Below, one piece after another: positions 43,710-54,052 of a stretch of 64,000 bases of DNA. The stretch comes from Anaerolineales bacterium (GTDB lineage Bacteria; Chloroflexota; Anaerolineae; Anaerolineales; UBA11579). The notes below the pieces were generated by a model, which was not told where the DNA came from, did no database searches, and saw only the letters and a list, made by a program, of their open reading frames with translations. The DNA lies in NCBI GenBank assembly GCA_020059485.1, contig JAGVCA010000048.1, forward strand, positions 18,195 through 82,194, given 5' to 3'. A program made the position numbers and the translations under genes. Positions within the stretch are counted from its first letter, which is position 1, and every line of letters begins with the position of its first letter.

Positions 43710-46700
43710 TTATTGCCTGTTTCGGCTCCTCCGCATCAGGAATGCTGCCAGCCCGAGCACAGCGGCAGCAGCCAGACCGATCAGCACGCGGGCTTGCGGG
43801 GCCAGACCAGGGGCATCCTCAATCACGAAGACCGCGGTCGTCCGACTAGGGATCGTGAAATCGCCTGTTGTCATCTCAAAACTGCTTTCCCGAACGGAGG
43901 TATCCTCCGAGTTCCGCTGGATGGTGTGCAGCTGGAAAGATTTGTGAGCCAGGCTGCTGGCCGGGAAGGTAACCAATTCCGCGTTGGCGTTGAACAGCAC
44001 CACAATCTCCTGGTAAACCGGATCCCTGTTATTGGTATCTTCCAGATGTATGATGATCAGGCCGGGGATCTGGTCCGGGCCGGTATTGAGGAAGCTGACG
44101 GAGTCGATCACGTCTTCGGCTGTCTCCAGCCTAAACAGTTTGGCGCTCTTACGGATTTGCAGAAATTCCAGGAACACATCCCGCGCAAAACTGATCTCGG
44201 CGTGAGAGGGCATCAGGTTCGGGTCGGCTAGCAGCGGGCGGATGATCGACCATTTGTCCTGGCCTTCCGGCGGCAGGCCGACGCCCCAGTTGTTGCTCTG
44301 GTAGGTCCAGTCAAGTTGGTTGTACCAGTCGCCGGAGTCGTAGGAATTGGGGTTGAGCGATTTTGAGCGCAGCAGGTCGTCACCGGCATGGAAAAAGGGT
44401 ACTCCCTGGCTGAACATCACCAGGCTGATGGCCAGGTTGTTCATCCGCACACGGTCGGCCAAGGTGGCGTCTGCCGGGGCTTTGACCTGGATGGCATCGA
44501 AGAGCGTTTCGTTGTCGTGGGCAGAGACATAGACAACATTTTCCTGCGGGTCTTGCGTATAGGCAGCGGGCGGGCCTTTGTACAACACCAGGCTGCCGGG
44601 AACCAGTTCGCCGTTGGCGCGTATGAGCTGGTACTCGCTCAGGTTGCCGGACAAGCCGAGGCGGATCCAGTCTGTATAGGTAAAGAGTAAGTCCCGCTGC
44701 GGGTCGAGCGAGGTCCCGGTGAAGCGGCTTGGGGCGGTGAATAACCCGGTGACAAAGCCCTGGTCACGCGGATCGTCAAAGGGGTTCCCGCCGCGGGCGG
44801 CATCGCGCAGGCGGTCATTGAACACTCCGATGCCGGTCCCGCCGATATTGAGCTGTGAGGCATTTGCACCCCGGGCGTTATCGGCTACCTCGCCAAAATC
44901 CCAGCCCTCGCCGTACACGTAGATCGACTTGCCATCCACGCCGTCCTTGCGCACGGTCAGGTCGTCCAGCGCGTCCCGCACGGCTTGCATGTCAGCCAGC
45001 ATGTGGTGGCCCATCAGGTCGAAGCGAAAGCCGTCCACTTTGTAAGCAGTCGCCCAGGTAACGACCGAATCGACCATCAGCCGCTGCATCATGCGGTGCT
45101 CGGTGGCGGTATTCTGGCAGCAGGTCGATTTCTGGACATTGCCCTCGGCATCCAGGCGGTGGTAATAGCCGGGGACGATTCTGTCGAGCATAGAATTGGG
45201 AGTCTGACCGCTGGCGTTGGTGTGGTTGTAAACTACATCCATGACAACCCGCAGCCCAGCGTTGTTGAGTGACTGCACCATGCTACGGAATTCGAGGATC
45301 CGCTGCGGACCGTCCGGGTTGGTGGCATAACTGCCTTCGGGGACGGTAAAGTGCAGCGGGTCGTAGCCCCAATTGAAGCCGTCCACGCCGCGGATGACGG
45401 AAACTGCCTGGGCCTGCTGGTCAGAGTCCGGGGGCAGGGCGGCCAGGGCTTCTTCGTCTACGGTCTGCCAGGTGGACTTGTCCTCATTGGTGGTGGCGAA
45501 ATCGAAGGCTGGCAGCAGATGGATGTGGGTCAGGCCAGCCTTAGCCAGACGAGTGAGGTGCTGCATGCCGTCCGAGTCCGGAATCGTGAAGGCCATGAAG
45601 GTGCCGCGCAAATCCTCCGGCACGCTCTGGTCGGAAGCGCTGAAATCTCGCACATGCAGTTCGTAGATCACGATGTTTTCGGGGGCGTCCAGTTTGGGTT
45701 TTTTGAGTTGATCCCATCCCTCAGGCTGATACGCTTCGTCATGCAGATTGATGATCTGGCTGCGTAGACTATTGGTCGAGAGGCTGAACGAATAGGGATC
45801 GGTCACCAGATTGGTCTCGATCTTGCCGGTGGAGGGGGCGTAAACCTCGACCTCATAAAGGTAGTACTGGCCGTTCCATTCCGGTTTGCCGGTCACCATC
45901 CATGCGCCGGTTTCCTCATCGAGCGACATCGGGATGACCTCGACTTCTTCCGTGGAGGAGTCCGAGAAGAGGCGCAGTTTGACAGCGTGGGCGGTCGGCG
46001 CCCAGACGGTCAGAGATGGGATATCCCGTTTGAAGGTCACCCCAAGCGGCCCGTCGTAACGGTAGGCGGCGTCGATCACGCCCGGGCTCTGGACTCCGGT
46101 GGCCTCAACCACTTTGCCGTTCTGGTCGCGGGCCAGAATGGCGAGCTGGCCTTTGAGCGCCAGGCGGACCTGTTCAATATCCGGGTCATCGATCTTCAGT
46201 GTGGTGCTGCCTTTCAGATGCGGGAAGCGCTCAAAGATATCTCCTCCTGGGCCAGCTTGAATGTAGGTCAGTGGAATCTCGGTGCCGTTGGCAATCCCGG
46301 CAGCCTCAAGAGAGAGTGACGCGTCCTCCGAATAGTAAAGCGCGTAGGTATACCGGGGTGAGCCGGTGACATTCCAGAGTACGGTGTCCAGGCTGACCCA
46401 ATGTGCTTTTTGCTTGGCCAGGCTGCCCTTCGGTGCGCCTTCCGTGCTGATGATCAGTTCCTGTTTGGTCATATCGTATCCAAAGTAGATCTCATCGCCG
46501 TCCGCTTTGACCTCAAATGTCTGGGATTCACCGAGAGTGTCTGAGGCTTCTTCATTTTTAGTTAGTTGGACGGTGTAGCTGCCGGCTTTCAGGGATGTGG
46601 TGACCCAGCGAAAAGTGCCGCTGCCATCCGGGTCCTGCAGCCAGGAGCGCAGGCAGCCGGCATCGTTGTTCTCGGCGCAGCCCAACTGCTGCTGGAAATC

Positions 46701-47141
46701 ACCAACCGCGACCAGGATGGAGGTATTGACACTGTCTGTGATCCAGTGGGTCTCGTGATCGTAATAGAACCTGACCAGGGTCGGTTCGCTGACGACCAGT
46801 GGGATGTCGGCCCCGCCGCGGGAGGCGTTCAGGCCGTAGTTCTCGTCCCACGAGCCATTCAGGGCGACCTTGTAGCGCGGGCCTTTCTGGTCATCGTCAT
46901 TGGCCGGTTTGATCAGGAACTCCGCCTGCCAGACGCCATCCTCCGGATCGTAGGTCAGGAGGGTTTCTTCGCAGCCGGGCATCCACTCACCGGGACAGCC
47001 AATCTCGTCCTGGTGTGTGCCAGCCAAGCCGACGGTCTCCGGGTCCGGGGTGTCGGAGGCCAGGACATGATTCCCTGGTAATAGGAAGCAGGCAATCATA
47101 AGTGAGACAACAACGGCGGTTCGTGTCAACAGCCTGGACAT
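43710..47141 (-). CDS. pulA: Secreted, wall- or membrane-anchored pullulanase (GH13)
   Basis: A 1143-residue extracellular enzyme. It has a signal peptide (about residues 1-28), two pullulanase X25-type domains ([20 protein letters not shown]), a carbohydrate-module-like region with [13 protein letters not shown], the N-terminal pullulanase domain ([20 protein letters not shown] as landmark) and the GH13 barrel. Catalytic regions: [20 protein letters not shown] with nucleophile Asp708, YGEGWDFG with acid/base Glu745, and [31 protein letters not shown] (landmark GYDPLHF) is the YNWGYDP motif of type I pullulanases. A C-terminal hydrophobic helix followed by RRSRNRQ anchors it. It debranches alpha-1,6 links of pullulan, starch or glycogen, pointing to polysaccharide fermentation. 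Confidence 0.93.
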   Translation of the reverse strand: MSRLLTRTAVVVSLMIACFLLPGNHVLASDTPDPETVGLAGTHQDEIGCPGEWMPGCEETLLTYDPEDGVWQAEFLIKPANDDDQKGPRYKVALNGSWDENYGLNASRGGADIPLVVSEPTLVRFYYDHETHWITDSVNTSILVAVGDFQQQLGCAENNDAGCLRSWLQDPDGSGTFRWVTTSLKAGSYTVQLTKNEEASDTLGESQTFEVKADGDEIYFGYDMTKQELIISTEGAPKGSLAKQKAHWVSLDTVLWNVTGSPRYTYALYYSEDASLSLEAAGIANGTEIPLTYIQAGPGGDIFERFPHLKGSTTLKIDDPDIEQVRLALKGQLAILARDQNGKVVEATGVQSPGVIDAAYRYDGPLGVTFKRDIPSLTVWAPTAHAVKLRLFSDSSTEEVEVIPMSLDEETGAWMVTGKPEWNGQYYLYEVEVYAPSTGKIETNLVTDPYSFSLSTNSLRSQIINLHDEAYQPEGWDQLKKPKLDAPENIVIYELHVRDFSASDQSVPEDLRGTFMAFTIPDSDGMQHLTRLAKAGLTHIHLLPAFDFATTNEDKSTWQTVDEEALAALPPDSDQQAQAVSVIRGVDGFNWGYDPLHFTVPEGSYATNPDGPQRILEFRSMVQSLNNAGLRVVMDVVYNHTNASGQTPNSMLDRIVPGYYHRLDAEGNVQKSTCCQNTATEHRMMQRLMVDSVVTWATAYKVDGFRFDLMGHHMLADMQAVRDALDDLTVRKDGVDGKSIYVYGEGWDFGEVADNARGANASQLNIGGTGIGVFNDRLRDAARGGNPFDDPRDQGFVTGLFTAPSRFTGTSLDPQRDLLFTYTDWIRLGLSGNLSEYQLIRANGELVPGSLVLYKGPPAAYTQDPQENVVYVSAHDNETLFDAIQVKAPADATLADRVRMNNLAISLVMFSQGVPFFHAGDDLLRSKSLNPNSYDSGDWYNQLDWTYQSNNWGVGLPPEGQDKWSIIRPLLADPNLMPSHAEISFARDVFLEFLQIRKSAKLFRLETAEDVIDSVSFLNTGPDQIPGLIIIHLEDTNNRDPVYQEIVVLFNANAELVTFPASSLAHKSFQLHTIQRNSEDTSVRESSFEMTTGDFTIPSRTTAVFVIEDAPGLAPQARVLIGLAAAAVLGLAAFLMRRSRNRQ

Positions 47142-47327
47142 TGGGCCTCCTGGTGGGATCTGATCGGGTGAACTGGGGTGATTATACTTTTAAAGGCTTT
47201 TAATCGGTACGGGGATCGGTTAGTTCTGCAGATTGATTGCATTTGATCCAATCGGGATTAAAATAATCTATAAAGTGTTGTCCCGTCGAAATTGGATCTC
47301 ACAGATCCGCTATACATTGGAGGAGAC

Positions 47328-48158
47328 ATGGTACAAGGAACTCAAAATCGAACAACCAGCAAGCTGATGCTGCTGGCAATGGTGGGCGTGCTGCTGTTCG
47401 CCGCCTGCAATCTGTCCGGAGGACCGGCGGCGCAGCCAAATGCCGGTGAACCCGACCAGCCGGAGCCAACCCAGGAGCCCACGCAAGAAGTGCCTGAAGC
47501 GCCGCCGGCCCCGATCGTGCTGGATGTCAGCGGGGTAGCATCCGGATTTTCAGTGGAGGTAGTCCCGGCTGCCAGCGGAGATGACGTCCCGCCCTGGGAC
47601 CAGCTGCCGGAATACCGGATCATCAGCCTGGATGGCTACCTGATCGGAGACCATTTCCACCAGCCGAAAATCTACATCTACCCGGTGGCCGGGCTGCATG
47701 AGGCAAACGAATTTGCCGGCCAGAGAGCGGATGATCTACAGGCTTTGCTGGCTGCCCCACAGGACCAGCCGGGACTCCCATTCCTGCCGCCGTTCAACGC
47801 CGCCCAGGTGTTGCATTTCCATCTTCAATTTATGGACTTTGCCAGCGGGCAGGGGCTGCGATTCCTGACCCAGTTCAGTCAGGCGTATGTGACGATCAAC
47901 AACGATGAGCTGTTCTACACCTTCCAGGGGCTGACCGCAGACGGGCGCTATTATGTCGCGGCGGTCTTGCCGGTCAGCCACCCGGACCTGCCGGCGGATG
48001 GGGCTATTACTGGCAACGAGCCCCCGGAGTTTGAGTCGGATTATGAACTATACCTGGAGAATATCGTCAACGCCATGAACCCGCAACCGTCCGGGAGTTT
48101 CTTTCCCGACCTGACCCTGCTGGATGCGATGATGGCGTCGCTGCAGATCAACGAATAA
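47328..48158 (+). CDS. Lipoprotein of unknown function
   Basis: 276 residues from the ATG at 47328, five bases after GGAGG (47319-47323); an upstream in-frame Met at 47292 has no such site. The lipobox is LFAAC, followed by a Pro/Glu/Gln-rich linker (EPTQEPTQEVPEAPP). The rest is a single domain I do not recognise: ISLDGYLIGDHFHQPKIYIYPV, NAAQVLHFHLQFMDFASG, and LFYTFQGLTADGRYYVAAVLP are useful landmarks. Similar proteins are expected among Chloroflexota surface lipoproteins, but no function is claimed. It is a monocistronic gene ended by a strong terminator. Confidence 0.8.
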   Translation: MVQGTQNRTTSKLMLLAMVGVLLFAACNLSGGPAAQPNAGEPDQPEPTQEPTQEVPEAPPAPIVLDVSGVASGFSVEVVPAASGDDVPPWDQLPEYRIISLDGYLIGDHFHQPKIYIYPVAGLHEANEFAGQRADDLQALLAAPQDQPGLPFLPPFNAAQVLHFHLQFMDFASGQGLRFLTQFSQAYVTINNDELFYTFQGLTADGRYYVAAVLPVSHPDLPADGAITGNEPPEFESDYELYLENIVNAMNPQPSGSFFPDLTLLDAMMASLQINE

Positions 48159-48174
48159 AATTCTGGTTCTCAAG

Positions 48175-48210
48175 AAAAAAGCCCCGGATCGAAAACTTCC
48201 GGGGCTTTTT
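48175..48210. terminator. Bidirectional Rho-independent terminator
   Basis: Stem AAAAAGCCCCGGA with TCCGGGGCTTTTT (13 bp, right arm 48198-48210), flanked by A on one side and T on the other. It serves the lipoprotein gene (plus) and the E1 gene (minus, ending at 48244). Confidence 0.9.
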
Positions 48211-48243
48211 CTGTTTGTCTTCATCTGGGTGTGAACCGGGCTC

Positions 48244-50298
48244 TTACCATGCAAGGAGGTCTTGCATGGCAGTGGTGATCTGTTCGATACTTGGGATGAC
48301 GGCTGTCTCCATCATCCGGCGGTTGTATGGGATGGGGGCGTCAATGGTAGTCAGGCGGCGGGGTGGGCCGTCCAGGAAGCGGAAACATTCATCCGAGACA
48401 GTAGCCAGGATCTCGCCAGCAAAACCGGCCGTGTATGTGTCCTCATGCACGACCAGGCATTTTCCCGTGCGGGTGACCGAGTCCAGGACCGTTTCCCGAT
48501 CCCAGGGGATAATCGTGCGTAGGTCGATAAGCTCAACCTGGCCTTCCAGTTTGGCGGCTGCATCCAGGCAGCGGTAGACCATTTCTCCCCAGGTGACGAC
48601 CGTCAGCCGTTCTCCGGCTGTCAGGGCAGCGGCACGGCCAAAGGGCAGCACGAAATCATTGCCCGGATAGGGCCGGCGCGCCTGACTGGCATCCAGCAGA
48701 GCGCGGTGTTCAAGGAACAGCGTTGGGTTAGGCCCGCGTAGGGCAGTCCGGAGCAGCCCGGCGGCGTCCTCCCCATTGGATGGATAGGCGATCTGCCAGC
48801 CGAGCGTGTGAGCAAAAACTGCCTCACCCGAGACCGAGTGCCAGGGGTCTCCGGTCTTGCGGCTGTGCCCAACCGGGATCCGCACCACGACCGGGGCAGC
48901 AAACTTGCCGGCTGTCCGCCAGCGCAGCCAGCCAATGTCGTTGATGTGTTCGGTTGCCGGGTCGGCATATTTACGAAACTGGATCTCCGCAAGTGGGCGC
49001 AGACCAGCCATCGCCAGTCCGATCGACCTGCCAAGGATCCCTTCTTCTGATAACGAGGTATCGAAGACACGGTGCGGCCCAAATCTGGCTTGCAAGTCAA
49101 CCGTCACCCGGTGAACGCCGCCGCGAGGGCCGACATCCTCGCCGAAGACCAGCAGGCGGTCGTTGGCCGCCATCTCATCTTCGATGACAGTCCGCAAGGC
49201 TTCGGAAAAATTTATCCGCGGACCCTGTGCTAGTGCTGTCTCTCGGGTGGGGGTTGGCTGATTGCTGTCAGGCGGCGGTACCAGAGGAGGCTGACCATCG
49301 AAGAACAGGTGCAGGGGAGCCTCCGAAGGCTCTGGCTCGGCGAGCTGTTCCGCCGCACGCATCGCCTGGCGCAGGTTGTCTTCGACCTCCTGTTCAAGCG
49401 ATTCCCAATCCAGCTTTCCGTCCATAAAGGCTTTCAGGAGCAGATAGGGGTCACGGCGGCGTTCTTGTGCGATCAGTTCATCGTCCTTGTAGGCGGTCTG
49501 GTCTTCGCCGAAGGTGTGACCGGTCAGGCGGACGACTTCCAGCCGGAGCAGAGCCGGTCCTGTCCCCTTGCGAACATGGGCAACAGCCTGGTGCACCAGA
49601 CCGGCGGTTTCTTCTGGCTGGGTTCCCGGTCCGTCGAAAATCGCCAGATTGCCGAAGGAGGCCAGGTTGCGGGCAATATTTCCGCCGGGTGTCTGGATGT
49701 CGGCCGGAACGGAAAGCCCGTATTGGTTGTCCTCGATGAAGAACAGCATCGGTAATTTTTGGGTGGTGGCGATTGTCAGGGCGGACCAGAAACCATTGGT
49801 GGCCACCGAGCCGTCTCCGCCGTGGGCGACGGCAATCGCACCTTCCCATTCAAGGTCTTTCAATTGGTGCTGATTATACATGATGGCCTGGGCCCATCCT
49901 GCTGCGGGCGTGTATTGAGCGCCAACGCCACCCGAAGTGGGCAGAATGGTCGCCCCGGTGCGGGCTGGCAGAGAAAACATCACACCGACATCACGTCCTT
50001 CGGAGGGCGAGCCAGTGCGTGCAAATCCGGCGGCAAAAGCCTCGCGCGGCGTCAATCCGCTGGTGAGCATGAACGGACGAGAGCGATAATAGACGGTGGC
50101 ACCGTCCTTCGGGTGGACGAGTGCCAGGGCCAGAAGGATCTGTGAGAGTTCGTGTCCTCGGGCGGAGAATTGATAGGCAACTTTACCTGCCGGAGCGAGT
50201 TCCTGTTCCTCGATCAGGTCCATCATCCGGGAGGTCAGTAGCAGGCGGGTAACTGCCTCCCAGTCCGGTGGGTGTTGTTGTGGCACGGGGTTGATCAC
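48244..50298 (-). CDS. Fused E1 alpha/beta 2-oxoacid dehydrogenase
   Basis: 684 residues joining both E1 subunits. About residues 1-320 are the alpha part: YYRSRPFMLTSGLTPREAFA, and the thiamine diphosphate motif GGDGSVATNGFWSALTIAT (GDG ending in N). About 350-684 are the beta part: INFSEALRTVIEDEM, FGEDVGPRGGVHRVT, GLAMAGLRPLAEIQF and the C-terminal transketolase domain. It decarboxylates a branched-chain 2-oxoacid, or acetoin or pyruvate, and passes the acyl group to a lipoyl E2. No E2 or E3 gene lies nearby. Fused E1 subunits are known in Bacteroidota and Chloroflexota. It is transcribed alone and ends at the terminator at 48.2 kb. Confidence 0.9.
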   Translation of the reverse strand: MINPVPQQHPPDWEAVTRLLLTSRMMDLIEEQELAPAGKVAYQFSARGHELSQILLALALVHPKDGATVYYRSRPFMLTSGLTPREAFAAGFARTGSPSEGRDVGVMFSLPARTGATILPTSGGVGAQYTPAAGWAQAIMYNQHQLKDLEWEGAIAVAHGGDGSVATNGFWSALTIATTQKLPMLFFIEDNQYGLSVPADIQTPGGNIARNLASFGNLAIFDGPGTQPEETAGLVHQAVAHVRKGTGPALLRLEVVRLTGHTFGEDQTAYKDDELIAQERRRDPYLLLKAFMDGKLDWESLEQEVEDNLRQAMRAAEQLAEPEPSEAPLHLFFDGQPPLVPPPDSNQPTPTRETALAQGPRINFSEALRTVIEDEMAANDRLLVFGEDVGPRGGVHRVTVDLQARFGPHRVFDTSLSEEGILGRSIGLAMAGLRPLAEIQFRKYADPATEHINDIGWLRWRTAGKFAAPVVVRIPVGHSRKTGDPWHSVSGEAVFAHTLGWQIAYPSNGEDAAGLLRTALRGPNPTLFLEHRALLDASQARRPYPGNDFVLPFGRAAALTAGERLTVVTWGEMVYRCLDAAAKLEGQVELIDLRTIIPWDRETVLDSVTRTGKCLVVHEDTYTAGFAGEILATVSDECFRFLDGPPRRLTTIDAPIPYNRRMMETAVIPSIEQITTAMQDLLAW

Positions 50299-50390
50299 AG
50301 GGCGATTTTAACACAAACAGGGTGGGATTACTCCTGAATGAGAATCAATGAGTGACAAAGGGTGTCCGGATGCTGACGATCAGAGTGTCG

Positions 50391-51296
50391 TCAGGAGGGA
50401 GTTGTCAGGATCACCTTTCCGCCAGAAGGTTCGGGGACCTCCAGTGCTCCATCATCAGTGCGGAAATCCATCTCTGCCCGTTCCAATCTGTATCGGACCT
50501 GGTCCAACGCTTCCCGGTCTGGCAGCAACACTTCAAAATCCCGTAAACCGAGCGCATCGGAGGGGGGGAGCGGCACGCCTTTACCCTGCCATGTGTTCAA
50601 CCCGATGTGGTGGTGGTAACCGCCCGCCGACAGGAAACCCATCTGGATGGCTGGATCAAGACCCATGATGTCGAAACCGATCGCCTGGTGATAAAAGGCC
50701 ACAGCTTGCTGCAGCCGGGGGACGTGCAGGTGGATATGGCCAATGGTGGTCTCTGCGGGGATCGGAGCCTGAAGGTCTACCCCCGGGGGTAGCAGGGCGA
50801 ACAAAGCTTGAAGGTCCAAAGGTTCCCGGCCGCTGCTGAGGCTGCCGTCGGAGCGGCGGGCGATGAACTGGCCGGATTCCATGCCCATCCAACCATCCTC
50901 CGGCGATTCGGTATACAATTCGATCCCGTTGCCTTCTGGATCCTTAAGATAAGTGGCTTTGGTCATGATGTGGTTGGTAGGAGCGTTGGGAATGTGCAAC
51001 TCGAACAAGCGGGCCACCGCCTGGGAAAAGGTCGGTCGGTTGGGGAACAGTACCGCGAAATGGTACAGCCCGGCCGTCCGGGGGTAGCGATGGTGATCAG
51101 GTTTCTCCACCAGGTTCAGCAGCCTGTGCTGGTCTGTGCCGAGGATGGCGGAGTCCGGCTGTTGATCGAGTAAATTCAGACCCAGAACAGACTGATAGAA
51201 TTCTTGGTGCTGGCCGAGATCGGCGACTGTCAGGGTCACCATCCCGATCCGGGCAGAAGGGTGGATGCTGTTGTATAACAGTTCGGTATCGTTCAT
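50391..51296 (-). CDS. Two-domain VOC (glyoxalase/extradiol dioxygenase-like) protein
   Basis: 301 residues from the ATG at 51296, with AGGTG seven bases upstream; a GTG nine bases earlier is possible. Two paired vicinal-oxygen-chelate modules: the first starts IGMVTLTVADLGQHQEFYQSVLGLN with KATYLKDPEGNGIELYTE, the second starts GHIHLHVPRLQQAVAFYHQAIGFD and ends with a metal-region Glu. The layout matches CatE/YfiE-type catechol dioxygenase-like proteins. Ligands His, His and Glu are plausible at the usual positions, so a metal-dependent enzyme is likely, but the substrate is unknown. It is divergent from the ROK kinase gene. Confidence 0.88.
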   Translation of the reverse strand: MNDTELLYNSIHPSARIGMVTLTVADLGQHQEFYQSVLGLNLLDQQPDSAILGTDQHRLLNLVEKPDHHRYPRTAGLYHFAVLFPNRPTFSQAVARLFELHIPNAPTNHIMTKATYLKDPEGNGIELYTESPEDGWMGMESGQFIARRSDGSLSSGREPLDLQALFALLPPGVDLQAPIPAETTIGHIHLHVPRLQQAVAFYHQAIGFDIMGLDPAIQMGFLSAGGYHHHIGLNTWQGKGVPLPPSDALGLRDFEVLLPDREALDQVRYRLERAEMDFRTDDGALEVPEPSGGKVILTTPS

Positions 51297-51492
51297 CGAA
51301 ATCACCTGGCCATGCGGTTACGTTATTATTCGGATGGGTTGTGCTGATGGCTTCTTTCTTCAGCATGTCTGCAGGGAGCATAAAACGTTTGAAATCACCC
51401 TACCCAAATTCTGCGGGCTGGACTACCATTAAACTTGGCCTGGACTGATCGATGCGCCGGCGTTTTTGTGGAATCTCTGGAAGAGGTGGAAG

Positions 51493-52476
51493 ATGGACTT
51501 ATTTGTTGGATGTGATCTCGGCGGAACGAACATTAAAGCCGGGTTGGTGGATATCAGTGCAGGCCAAGTGCTGCTTTCACGATCCACGCCGACGCTGGCT
51601 CAGGAAGGGCCGGAGGCGGTGATGGGCCGGATCGCGGACTTGATCCGCAAGGTGATCGCCGAGAACGGGGCTTCTATGGAGGACATCCAGGGTGTGGGGG
51701 TGAGTGCACCTGGGCTGCTCGATCTGGAGAAAGGGATTGTGTTGTTCCTGACCAATCTGCATGGCCATTGGCCGAATGTCCCGCTGCAATCCCATCTCTC
51801 CTCCGAACTGGATCTTCCCGTGGCGATCCTGAATGACGCCCGGGCGATCACTCTCGGCGAGTATACTTTCGGCGCTGGACGCGGGGCGACCAATATGGCC
51901 TGTCTGGCGATCGGGACCGGGATCGGTGGAGGCGTGATCGTTGACGGACAACTGGTACTTGGTCTGCGCGGCCAGGCTGGTGAACTTGGTCACTTGACGA
52001 TCGATCTCAATGGGCCGCGCTGTGGCTGCGGTAACAAAGGCTGCATGGAGGCATTTGCCGCCGCGCCGGCTATCGCCACGATGGGTGTCAAAGTGGTACA
52101 GCGAGGTCAGGCTACCCTGATCGGTGAACTGGTGGATTATGACCTGAATAAAATCACACCAGAGGTGATCGCTGAGGCCGCTCGGAAGGGTGATGAGATC
52201 GCCAGGGAGATTTGGAAGGATACCGGGTCTTATATCGGGACCGGGATCGCCAACCTGATCGTCACCCTGGCGCCGGAACGGATCGTGATCAGCGGCGGTG
52301 TGGCTGCTGCCGGCGATCTTTTGCTGGATCCGATCCGCCGCACGATCAAGGAACGGGTCTTCCTGATCCCAGTGGAAGAAATCCAGATCCTGACGGGTGA
52401 GTTGGGCAATGATGCCGGGGTTCTGGGGATGGCGCAATGGGCCCAATTACAGTTGCAGGCAGCCTCGAGAGGTTGA
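51493..52476 (+). CDS. ROK-family sugar kinase (probable glucokinase)
   Basis: 327 residues from the ATG at 51493, preceded by GGAAGAGGTGG. The ATP site GCDLGGTNIKAGLVD is at the N-terminus, the sugar site GEYTFGAGRGATNM and GTGIGGGVIVDG are in the middle, and the ROK zinc motif GPRCGCGNKGCMEAF is at about residues 177-190. It phosphorylates glucose or a related sugar. A 31-base gap to gnd suggests a small operon feeding the pentose phosphate pathway. Other ROK substrates, such as N-acetyl sugars or allose, cannot be excluded. Confidence 0.9.
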   Translation: MDLFVGCDLGGTNIKAGLVDISAGQVLLSRSTPTLAQEGPEAVMGRIADLIRKVIAENGASMEDIQGVGVSAPGLLDLEKGIVLFLTNLHGHWPNVPLQSHLSSELDLPVAILNDARAITLGEYTFGAGRGATNMACLAIGTGIGGGVIVDGQLVLGLRGQAGELGHLTIDLNGPRCGCGNKGCMEAFAAAPAIATMGVKVVQRGQATLIGELVDYDLNKITPEVIAEAARKGDEIAREIWKDTGSYIGTGIANLIVTLAPERIVISGGVAAAGDLLLDPIRRTIKERVFLIPVEEIQILTGELGNDAGVLGMAQWAQLQLQAASRG

Positions 52477-52507
52477 TAACGAGGATCGATTACAGGAGAA
52501 AAATTTA

Positions 52508-53962
52508 ATGGATGCTAAGGCGGATATCGGACTGATCGGGTTGGCCGTCATGGGGCAGAACCTGGTCCTGAATATGAGCGACCATGGTTTCCGGGTCGCG
52601 GTCTATAACCGGACCACGGAAAAGGTAACTGAATTTCTGGAAGATGAGGCGAAGGGCCGGGAGATCTACGGAGCCTACAGCCTGGAGGAATTGGTCGGGA
52701 TGCTCTCGCAGCCGCGCAAGGTGATGTTGATGGTCAAGGCTGGCTGGCCGGTGGACGCCACGATCGAAAAACTGGTCCCGCTGCTGGCGGAAGGCGACAT
52801 CATCATTGATGGCGGGAACTCACATTTCCCGGACAGCACCCGGCGGATGACATCTCTGGCAGAGAAGGGAATCCTGTTTGTCGGCGCGGGCGTGTCCGGG
52901 GGAGAGATCGGGGCGCGGTTTGGGCCGTCGATCATGCCCGGCGGCGAGGAGAAAGCCTGGCCGGAGATCAAACCGATCTTCCAGTCGATCGCTGCCAAAG
53001 TGGCGGATGGCTCGCCTTGTTGCGAGTGGTTGGGGCCTGACGGGGCCGGGCACTTTGTCAAGATGGTGCATAACGGGATCGAATATGGCGATATGCAATT
53101 GATCTCGGAAGCCTACGACCTGATGAAAACGGGCCTTGGGACGGGAAACGATGAGATCGCGGCCGTCTTCAGCGAGTGGAACGCGGGGAAACTGGATTCT
53201 TATTTAATCGAGATCACTGCTAATATCCTCCGATACCGGGATGACACCGGGGAGTATGTGGTGGATTACATCCTGGATACCGCCGGTCAAAAAGGAACCG
53301 GGAAGTGGACGGCGACTGCTGCACTGGATGCCGGCGCGCCGCTAACGCTGATCGGAGAAGCGGTGTTTGCCCGGTTCCTGTCGGCGCTGAAGGCGGCCCG
53401 GATGGAAGCATCACAACACCTGGATCTGTCAACTGCTTCGTTCACCGGTGACAAGCAGGTCTTTGTCCAAGCCATCCACGACGCGCTATACGCCTCAAAG
53501 ATCGTTTCCTACGCCCAGGGATATATGCTATTCCGCTCGGCCGAGGAGGAATTTGGCTGGAAACTGCCGCTGGGTACGATCGCGCAGTTGTGGCGGGAGG
53601 GATGTATCATTCGGGCGGCGTTCCTGGACGAGATTAAAGTTGCGTATGATGGCAACCCGGCGCTCAGTAACCTGCTGCTGGATGCGTATTTCCTGGATGA
53701 GGTCCAGCAGGCGCAGGCCGGTTGGCGCATGGTGGTTGCCCGGGCTACTGAAATGGGGATCCCCATTCCTGCCATGTCCAGCGCCCTGGCATTTTTGGAC
53801 GGAATCCGCCGAGAACGCTTGCCGGCGAACTTGCTGCAAGCCCAGCGGGATTATTTTGGGGCACATACCTACGAGCGGATCGACCGGCCGCGTGGTGAGT
53901 TTTTCCACACCAACTGGACGGGTGAGGGCGGGGATGTGACTTCCACCAGCTACGAGGCCTGA
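52508..53962 (+). CDS. gnd: 6-Phosphogluconate dehydrogenase, decarboxylating
   Basis: 484 residues from the ATG at 52508, which follows AGGAG. The Rossmann start GLIGLAVMGQNLVLNM, the signature GGNSHFPDSTRR, GVSGGEIGARFGPSIMPGG, KMVHNGIEYGDMQLI with the catalytic Lys, and the C-terminal GEFFHTNW are all present. It oxidises 6-phosphogluconate to ribulose 5-phosphate and CO2, making NADPH. The length fits the long, two-domain family found in most bacteria. It shares a transcript with the upstream ROK kinase. Confidence 0.97.
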   Translation: MDAKADIGLIGLAVMGQNLVLNMSDHGFRVAVYNRTTEKVTEFLEDEAKGREIYGAYSLEELVGMLSQPRKVMLMVKAGWPVDATIEKLVPLLAEGDIIIDGGNSHFPDSTRRMTSLAEKGILFVGAGVSGGEIGARFGPSIMPGGEEKAWPEIKPIFQSIAAKVADGSPCCEWLGPDGAGHFVKMVHNGIEYGDMQLISEAYDLMKTGLGTGNDEIAAVFSEWNAGKLDSYLIEITANILRYRDDTGEYVVDYILDTAGQKGTGKWTATAALDAGAPLTLIGEAVFARFLSALKAARMEASQHLDLSTASFTGDKQVFVQAIHDALYASKIVSYAQGYMLFRSAEEEFGWKLPLGTIAQLWREGCIIRAAFLDEIKVAYDGNPALSNLLLDAYFLDEVQQAQAGWRMVVARATEMGIPIPAMSSALAFLDGIRRERLPANLLQAQRDYFGAHTYERIDRPRGEFFHTNWTGEGGDVTSTSYEA

Positions 53963-54052
53963 CCGCTACTGCAAGCGGGGTTAGGTGCAAAAACGTAATA
54001 TCCATCCAGGAGTATGCATCTATGGATTACCATTCCTGGAGGTGGGTCTCAC

